Positions 1 to 3,564 of a stretch of DNA of 5,887 bases are shown in pieces; position 1 is the stretch's first letter; each line of letters opens with the position of its first letter. Origin of the DNA: Gammaproteobacteria bacterium (GTDB taxonomy: Bacteria; Pseudomonadota; Gammaproteobacteria; Xanthomonadales; Rhodanobacteraceae); assembly GCA_005877675.1 (NCBI GenBank), contig VBNZ01000177.1, forward strand, positions 8,916 to 14,802, written 5' to 3'. The notes under the pieces are model-generated. The model made no database searches, was not told where the DNA came from, and worked only from the letters and a program-made list of their open reading frames with translations. A program made the translations under genes and the position numbers.

Positions 1-308
1 TTGCGCACGCGCAGGCCGAACGTCACGTTGTCGAGCACGCTCATGTGGCGGAACAGCGCGTAATGCTGGAACACGAAACCGACGCGGCGCTCCTGCACCG
101 ACAGGCGCGTCGCATCGATATCGCCGAACAATATGCGACCGTGATCGATCGGCTCCAGCCCGGCGATCGCGCGCAGCAACGTGGTCTTGCCCGAACCCGA
201 GGGACCGAGCAGCGCGAGCAACTCGCCCGAGGCGATGTCCAGGCTGATCGCATCGAGTGCGGCGACATCGGTGTAGCTCTTGCACAGATTGTGGATCGAG
301 ATTTTCAT
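1..308 (-). CDS. cysA: Sulfate/thiosulfate import ATP-binding protein CysA, N-terminal part (cut by window edge)
   Basis: This is the ATPase subunit of the sulfate ABC importer. It sits on the cytoplasmic face of the CysT-CysW channel and hydrolyses ATP to drive uptake. The 102 visible codons translate as MKISIHNLCKSYTDVAALDA onward. They include a perfect Walker A motif GPSGSGKT (residues 35-42) and a Q-loop, VFQHYALF, with Gln81. The Q-loop form with H-Y-A-L-F is typical of CysA and its close relatives. The LSGGQ signature, Walker B and the C-terminal regulatory part lie beyond the left edge. The start is fixed at the ATG at 308-306, because an in-frame TGA lies only two codons upstream. 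No purine-rich Shine-Dalgarno sequence precedes it; the upstream bases on this strand read TTGAACTCCT. It is the last gene visible in the sbp-cysT-cysW-cysA order, but a 118-nt gap with an inverted-repeat element separates it from cysW, unlike the tight spacing of the other genes. Family assignment is firm, and the sulfate specificity comes from the context. Confidence 0.95.
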   Translation of the reverse strand, partial: MKISIHNLCKSYTDVAALDAISLDIASGELLALLGPSGSGKTTLLRAIAGLEPIDHGRILFGDIDATRLSVQERRVGFVFQHYALFRHMSVLDNVTFGLRVR

Positions 309-328
309 AGGAGTTCAAGAAAATATTT

Positions 329-419
329 GCCACGGATTACGCGGATAACCGCGGATAAAGCAAAGGCGCTTCAAATGCGAGATTTCTTCTTGATCCGTGT
401 AATCCGTGTAATCCGTGGC
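329..419. repeat. Inverted-repeat element with 9-bp tandem units between cysW and cysA
   Basis: A 91-bp imperfect inverted repeat fills most of the 118-nt cysW-cysA gap. The left arm (329-356) begins GCCACGGATTAC and the right arm (393-419) ends GTAATCCGTGGC, a perfect 12-bp terminal match. Further inward the arms still pair, apart from about three mismatched positions and one extra base in the left arm. Each arm is itself three head-to-tail units of about 9 bp: CACGGATTA-like on the left, ATCCGTGTA twice then ATCCGTGGC on the right. About 36 nt (357-392) would form the loop. I recall similar iterated CACGGATTA/TAATCCGTG sequences as dispersed intergenic repeats in many unrelated bacterial genomes, where they produce spurious 'IRVIRVIRG' peptides. 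That link is from memory, not a search. In the cys transcript it would form a long stem, followed on the cysA side by the A/U-rich stretch AAATATTTTCTT, so it might stabilise RNA or lower cysA expression. Confidence 0.8.
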
Positions 420-426
420 CAATGCT

Positions 427-1299
427 TTAATGCTTTCCACGCAGCGCCGCGAGTTCATCGCCGTGACGCCATTCGAGCAACGTCTTCAATCCAAGTGTGA
501 CGAAAGCCAGCAGCGCGAGTAGCGAGGCCACCGCAAAAGCCGCGGCGAACTTGTAGTCGTTGTAGAGAATTTCCACATGCAGCGGCATCGTGTTGCTGAT
601 GCCGCGCACGTGCCCCGACACCACCGACACCGCACCGAACTCGCCCATCGCACGTGCGTTGCACAGCAAGATGCCGTACAAGAGGCCCCAGCGGATATTC
701 GGCAGCGTGACGAGCCAGAACGTGCGCCAGCCGCCGGCGCCGAGCGTGAGCGCGGCGATTTCCTCGTCGTTGCCCTGCGCCTGCATCAGCGGAATCAGCT
801 CGCGTGCGACGAACGGAAAGGTCACGAATACCGTCGCGAGCACGAGCCCCGGCAGCGCGAACACGATTTTGATGTCGTGGTCCGACAGCCAACCACCGAA
901 CCAGCCACGCGAGCCAAATAGCAGCACGAACACGAGACCTGCGATCACCGGCGAGACCGAAAACGGCATGTCGATCAGCGTGACGAGCAGGTTCTTGCCG
1001 CGGAAATCGAACTTTGCAATCGCCCACGCCGCGGCAACGCCGAACAGCGTATTGAACAGCACCGCGAAGAACGCGGTCGTCAAAGTAAGCTTGATCGCCG
1101 ACAAGGCTTCGCTGTCGGTCAGCGCGGCGAAATACGCTTGCACGCCACTCGCCAGCGCCTGCGCGAAGACGGTGACCAGCGGCAGCACGAGGAACAACGC
1201 GAGAAACGCGATGCTGAGTGCAATCAGCAGCCAGCGCACGAGCGCGGGCTCAGCGGTCGCGCTGCGATAACGCCGCAACGCGGGCGCGACGGCACTCAT
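427..1299 (-). CDS. cysW: Sulfate/thiosulfate ABC transporter permease CysW
   Basis: This is one of the two inner-membrane permease subunits that form the sulfate channel with CysT. The 290-residue product matches the usual length of the family (about 290). Hydrophobic segments fall near residues 21-48, 68-95, 106-129, 145-165, 206-228 and 250-273, consistent with six membrane spans. The cytoplasmic EAA loop that contacts the ATPase is clear at 179-202 (EEIAALTLGAGG, then a ...TLPNI end). The segment MPFSVSPVIAG near 111-121 is characteristic of CysW. I chose the ATG at 1299-1297: it overlaps the cysT stop as ATGA and has an AAGGGAG ribosome site 7 nt upstream. An ATG 12 codons earlier, inside cysT, is open but less likely. 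The overlap implies translational coupling with cysT. The gene ends in TAA at 429-427, within a tandem 8-bp duplication. Confidence 0.96.
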   Translation of the reverse strand: MSAVAPALRRYRSATAEPALVRWLLIALSIAFLALFLVLPLVTVFAQALASGVQAYFAALTDSEALSAIKLTLTTAFFAVLFNTLFGVAAAWAIAKFDFRGKNLLVTLIDMPFSVSPVIAGLVFVLLFGSRGWFGGWLSDHDIKIVFALPGLVLATVFVTFPFVARELIPLMQAQGNDEEIAALTLGAGGWRTFWLVTLPNIRWGLLYGILLCNARAMGEFGAVSVVSGHVRGISNTMPLHVEILYNDYKFAAAFAVASLLALLAFVTLGLKTLLEWRHGDELAALRGKH

Positions 1300-2162
1300 G
1301 CCGCGACTCCCTTGCTGTCCCAGCGTCGGCTCCACGCCTGCAGCAGATTGATGCCGAACAGGAGTGCGAACGACAGCGCGAGCATCGTCGTCGCGATCGC
1401 GGTCGCACCGGCGTAGTCGAATTCCTCCAGGCGGATCATGATCAGGAGCGGCGCGATCTCGGACACGCCCGGCAGATTGCCGGCGATGAAGATGATCGAG
1501 CCGTACTCGCCAACTGCGCGCGCGAATGCGAGCGTGACGCCGGTGAGCAAAGCCGGCAGCAGCGCCGGCAAGATGATGCGCGTGATCGCCTGCCAGCGCG
1601 TCGCGCCGAGTGTCGCGGCGGCTTCCTCGTATTGCCGGTCGGCCTCGGCCAGCACCGGTTCGAGCGTGCGCACGACGAACGGCAGGCTGATGAAGGTCAT
1701 CGCGAGGATCACGCCGAACGGCGTATATGCGACTTTGAGGCCGAGCGCCGCGAGCGGTGCGCCGAGCCAGCCGTCAGGCGCGTATAGCGCGGTCAGCGCG
1801 ATGCCTGCGACCGCGGTCGGCAGCGCGAACGGCAAGTCGACCATACCCGAGAGCAGGCGCCGGCCCGGGAACTCATAGCGCACGAAGGTCCACGCGATGA
1901 GCGTGCCGAACACCGCGTTGATCGCGGCGGCGATCAGCGCGCCGCCGAAGCTCAGCGCGAGTGCATGCAGCACACGCTCGGAGCTGAGCACCTTCCACCA
2001 GCCCTCGAGGCCAAGCCCCGCCGCGCGCAGCAGCAAGCCCGCGAGCGGAATCAGCACGATCAGCGACAGGTACGTCAGCGTGAAGCCCAGCGTAAGCGTC
2101 AGTCCCGGCAGCGCACGGGGCGTGCGCGCAGGAGATGTCGGCGATGTCGCTATCGCGCTCAT
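1296..2162 (-). CDS. cysT: Sulfate/thiosulfate ABC transporter permease CysT (CysU)
   Basis: This is the second inner-membrane permease subunit of the sulfate importer, pairing with CysW. The 288-residue product is close to the family length (about 277 in E. coli). The small excess is an N-terminal Ser/Thr/Pro/Ala-rich cytoplasmic stretch (residues 1-18). Hydrophobic segments lie near 22-47, 67-94, 106-127, 147-165, 200-226 and 253-275. The segment VDLPFALPTAVAG (108-120) is typical of CysT. The EAA loop is at 179-202 (EEAAATLGATRW, then ...IILPALL), and AVGEYGSIIFIAGN follows it, as is usual in CysT. The start at 2162 (MSAIATSPTS) is 4 nt after the sbp stop. An open extension to an ATG at 2210 would run 48 nt into sbp and adds residues unlike a permease N-terminus. 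The ribosome site is weak, so translation probably depends on coupling to sbp. The stop overlaps the cysW start. Confidence 0.96.
   Translation of the reverse strand: MSAIATSPTSPARTPRALPGLTLTLGFTLTYLSLIVLIPLAGLLLRAAGLGLEGWWKVLSSERVLHALALSFGGALIAAAINAVFGTLIAWTFVRYEFPGRRLLSGMVDLPFALPTAVAGIALTALYAPDGWLGAPLAALGLKVAYTPFGVILAMTFISLPFVVRTLEPVLAEADRQYEEAAATLGATRWQAITRIILPALLPALLTGVTLAFARAVGEYGSIIFIAGNLPGVSEIAPLLIMIRLEEFDYAGATAIATTMLALSFALLFGINLLQAWSRRWDSKGVAA
1307..1313 (-). promoter_or_regulatory. Ribosome binding site deciding the cysW start
   Basis: AAGGGAG on the minus strand lies 7 nt upstream of the ATG at 1299, inside the 3' end of cysT. It supports that start over the upstream in-frame ATG at 1335 and fits coupled translation through the ATGA overlap. 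Confidence 0.7.
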
Positions 2163-2166
2163 GGGC

Positions 2167-3159
2167 TCATTTGGCGGATTGATAAATCTGGTCGAACACG
2201 CCCTTGTCACCGAAGAATTTCGGCTGCGCCGCTTTCCAGCCGCCGAACTGTGCGATCGTCGTCAATTCGATTTTCGGAAAATCGCTCGCATGCTTCGCCG
2301 CGATAGTCGGGTCGACTGGACGGTAATGGTTCTTCGCGATGATCTCCTGCGCCTCGGGCGTGTACAGGAATTTGAGATAGGCTTCGGCAACCTTCTCGGT
2401 GCCATGCTTCTTCGCGTTCTTATCGACCACCGCAACCGGCGGCTGCGCGAGGATCGATGTCTGCGGCACGACGACGTCGAAACCATCGCCGAACTCGGCG
2501 ATTGCAAGATGCGCTTCATTTTCCCAGGCGATCAACACATCGCCGAGCCCGCGTCGCGCGAAGGTCACGGTGGCGCCGCGCGCGCCGGTGTCGAGCACCG
2601 GTACATTTTTATACAATTGACCGATCCACACGCGCGCCTTGGCCTCGTCGCCGGCGTTCGCCTTGAGCGCATAGGCCCAGGCGGCGAGAAAATTCCAGCG
2701 CGCGCCGGCCGATGTTTTTGGATTCGGCGTGATCACCGCGATGCCGGGCTTGACCAGATCGCCCCAGCCCTTGATACCTTTCGGATTGCCCTTGCGCACC
2801 AGCAGCACGATGGTGGAGGTGTACGGCGTGGAGTCGCTCGGCAAGCGTTTCTGCCAGTCGGCCGGCAGCAGATCGCCGTTGTCGTGCAACGCATCGATAT
2901 CCGACGCGATGCCGAGCGTGGCAACATCGGCGTCGAGACCGTCAATGATCTTGCGCGACTGCGACGACGATCCACCGTGCGACTGCTTGATCGTCACGGC
3001 CTCGCCGGTCTTCACCTTCCAGTCGGCCGAGAACTTCTCGTTGAGCGCGACATACAGCTCGCGCGTCGGATCGTATGATACGTTGAGCAGTTCGACCGCC
3101 GCCGCACTTGCAGCGTAGAACGCAGACATGACCAGCATCAGCAACAGCGCGCGTTTCAT
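2167..3159 (-). CDS. sbp: Periplasmic sulfate-binding protein Sbp
   Basis: This is the periplasmic receptor that captures sulfate and delivers it to the CysT-CysW channel. The 330-residue product equals the family length (329 in E. coli). Residues 1-20 form a Sec signal peptide (Lys-Arg, then a Leu/Met/Ala core), with likely cleavage around ASA-AAVE. Family signatures are strong: NVSYDPTRELY (26-36), KQSHGGS (58-64), PYTSTIVLLVRKGNPK (112-127), NPKTSAGARWN (146-156), then LDTGARG and GDVLIAWENEA (189-216) containing the ligand-side Trp212. In the usual NPKxSGGARWN motif the first Gly is Ala151 here. Known structures of this family bind the oxyanion partly through backbone NH groups in this loop, so binding is probably kept. 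CysP, the thiosulfate-binding paralogue, is closely related, but the overall match is better to Sbp. It is the first gene of the operon, 4 nt before cysT, so it carries the operon's main promoter upstream. Confidence 0.96.
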   Translation of the reverse strand: MKRALLLMLVMSAFYAASAAAVELLNVSYDPTRELYVALNEKFSADWKVKTGEAVTIKQSHGGSSSQSRKIIDGLDADVATLGIASDIDALHDNGDLLPADWQKRLPSDSTPYTSTIVLLVRKGNPKGIKGWGDLVKPGIAVITPNPKTSAGARWNFLAAWAYALKANAGDEAKARVWIGQLYKNVPVLDTGARGATVTFARRGLGDVLIAWENEAHLAIAEFGDGFDVVVPQTSILAQPPVAVVDKNAKKHGTEKVAEAYLKFLYTPEAQEIIAKNHYRPVDPTIAAKHASDFPKIELTTIAQFGGWKAAQPKFFGDKGVFDQIYQSAK

Positions 3160-3174
3160 CTTGATCTCGGGACC

Positions 3175-3197
3175 CTTGTTGAATGGGGGACAACAAG
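3175..3197. promoter_or_regulatory. Inverted repeat just upstream of sbp (possible operator or leader hairpin)
   Basis: CTTGTTG (3175-3181) and CAACAAG (3191-3197) are perfect 7-bp arms around a 9-nt spacer. The left arm ends 15 nt upstream of the sbp ATG. That is too close to be a promoter core, so in the transcript it would be a 5'-leader hairpin next to the ribosome site, or on DNA a downstream operator. The regulator is unknown. Confidence 0.4.
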
Positions 3198-3538
3198 CCT
3201 AAGGCAAGCGCCTTGCGCCGCAACAAATGCACTGGCATATCCTTATCGCCACGCGGATGGACCGTTGATACGGATGCTCAACCAGCCGTACCCGCATGCC
3301 CGCGAATTCAACTTTGCGCGCGCGCATGTTCGAACGCCGTTAAACGGTACGGCAAAGCAAAGGCCAGCTAAATGATCGACAGCTTTCGCTCAAACAGGTC
3401 AAAATCGAAGGCAGCGGTTCAGCTTGGTTGCGCTTAGATAGCACCATAGTTGCGGGGTTCGGGGGTCCGGCGCAAGCGCCCTAAGAGCAATCGTCCGCGC
3501 CGGTTCCCGCGGCTCCGCAGCTTGATTCAAAACCCATT

Positions 3539-3556
3539 TTTGCGCACGCAAAGGAG
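3539..3556 (+). promoter_or_regulatory. Palindrome overlapping the ribosome binding site of the FecR/DUF6600 gene
   Basis: AAGGAG at 3551-3556 is a strong Shine-Dalgarno sequence 8 nt before the ATG at 3565, which selects that start over the ATG at 3571. It overlaps the right arm of a near-continuous palindrome, TTTGCG-CA-CGCAAA (3539-3552). The two-base centre is too tight for an RNA hairpin without opening inner pairs, so a DNA-binding site is at least as plausible as a translational switch. Confidence 0.55.
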
Positions 3557-3564
3557 CGTTCGCC

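Larger units (their letters stand above)
3160..3564. other. Divergent intergenic region between sbp and the FecR/DUF6600 gene
   Basis: This 405-bp stretch has no credible protein-coding frame and no recognisable tRNA or structured RNA. It must hold the promoter of the cys operon (leftward) and that of the FecR/DUF6600 gene (rightward). I found no convincing sigma-70 promoter on either strand: pairs such as TTGCGC with TATCCT (3213-3243, plus strand, 19-nt spacer) are poor. I saw nothing I would call a CysB site. Short inverted repeats are present: CTTGTTG/CAACAAG (3175-3197), AAGGC/GCCTT (3201-3214), GTTCGAAC (3328-3335), CCGTT/AACGG (3337-3347), GGCGC/GCGCC (3469-3480) and TTTGCG/CGCAAA (3539-3552). 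None has the T-run of an intrinsic terminator. Confidence 0.6.

Noticed and set aside
329..419. The cysW-cysA inverted repeat as a CRISPR array or insertion sequence
   Set aside because: Units of 9 bp are directly tandem with no spacers, there is no transposase frame, and 91 bp is too short for an IS. A non-autonomous repeat remains possible.
329..419. The same inverted repeat as an intrinsic terminator ending the cys operon before cysA
   Set aside because: The stem is long with a 36-nt loop and only a broken A/U-rich stretch follows, not a clear U-run. Partial attenuation cannot be excluded.
45..500. A 151-codon plus-strand open frame containing an IRVIRVIRG-like peptide
   Set aside because: It lies antisense to cysA and cysW and reads through the inverted-repeat element, whose 9-bp units give the ITRIT/IRVIRV pattern. 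No ribosome site or homology is evident.
1897..3078. A 393-codon plus-strand open frame across cysT and sbp
   Set aside because: It is antisense to two firmly identified genes and crosses their junction, is Arg-rich without family motifs, and reflects GC-rich codon bias.
3469..3480. GGCGC-AA-GCGCC as a terminator hairpin
   Set aside because: The loop is only two bases, the stem is five bp, and no T-run follows on either strand.
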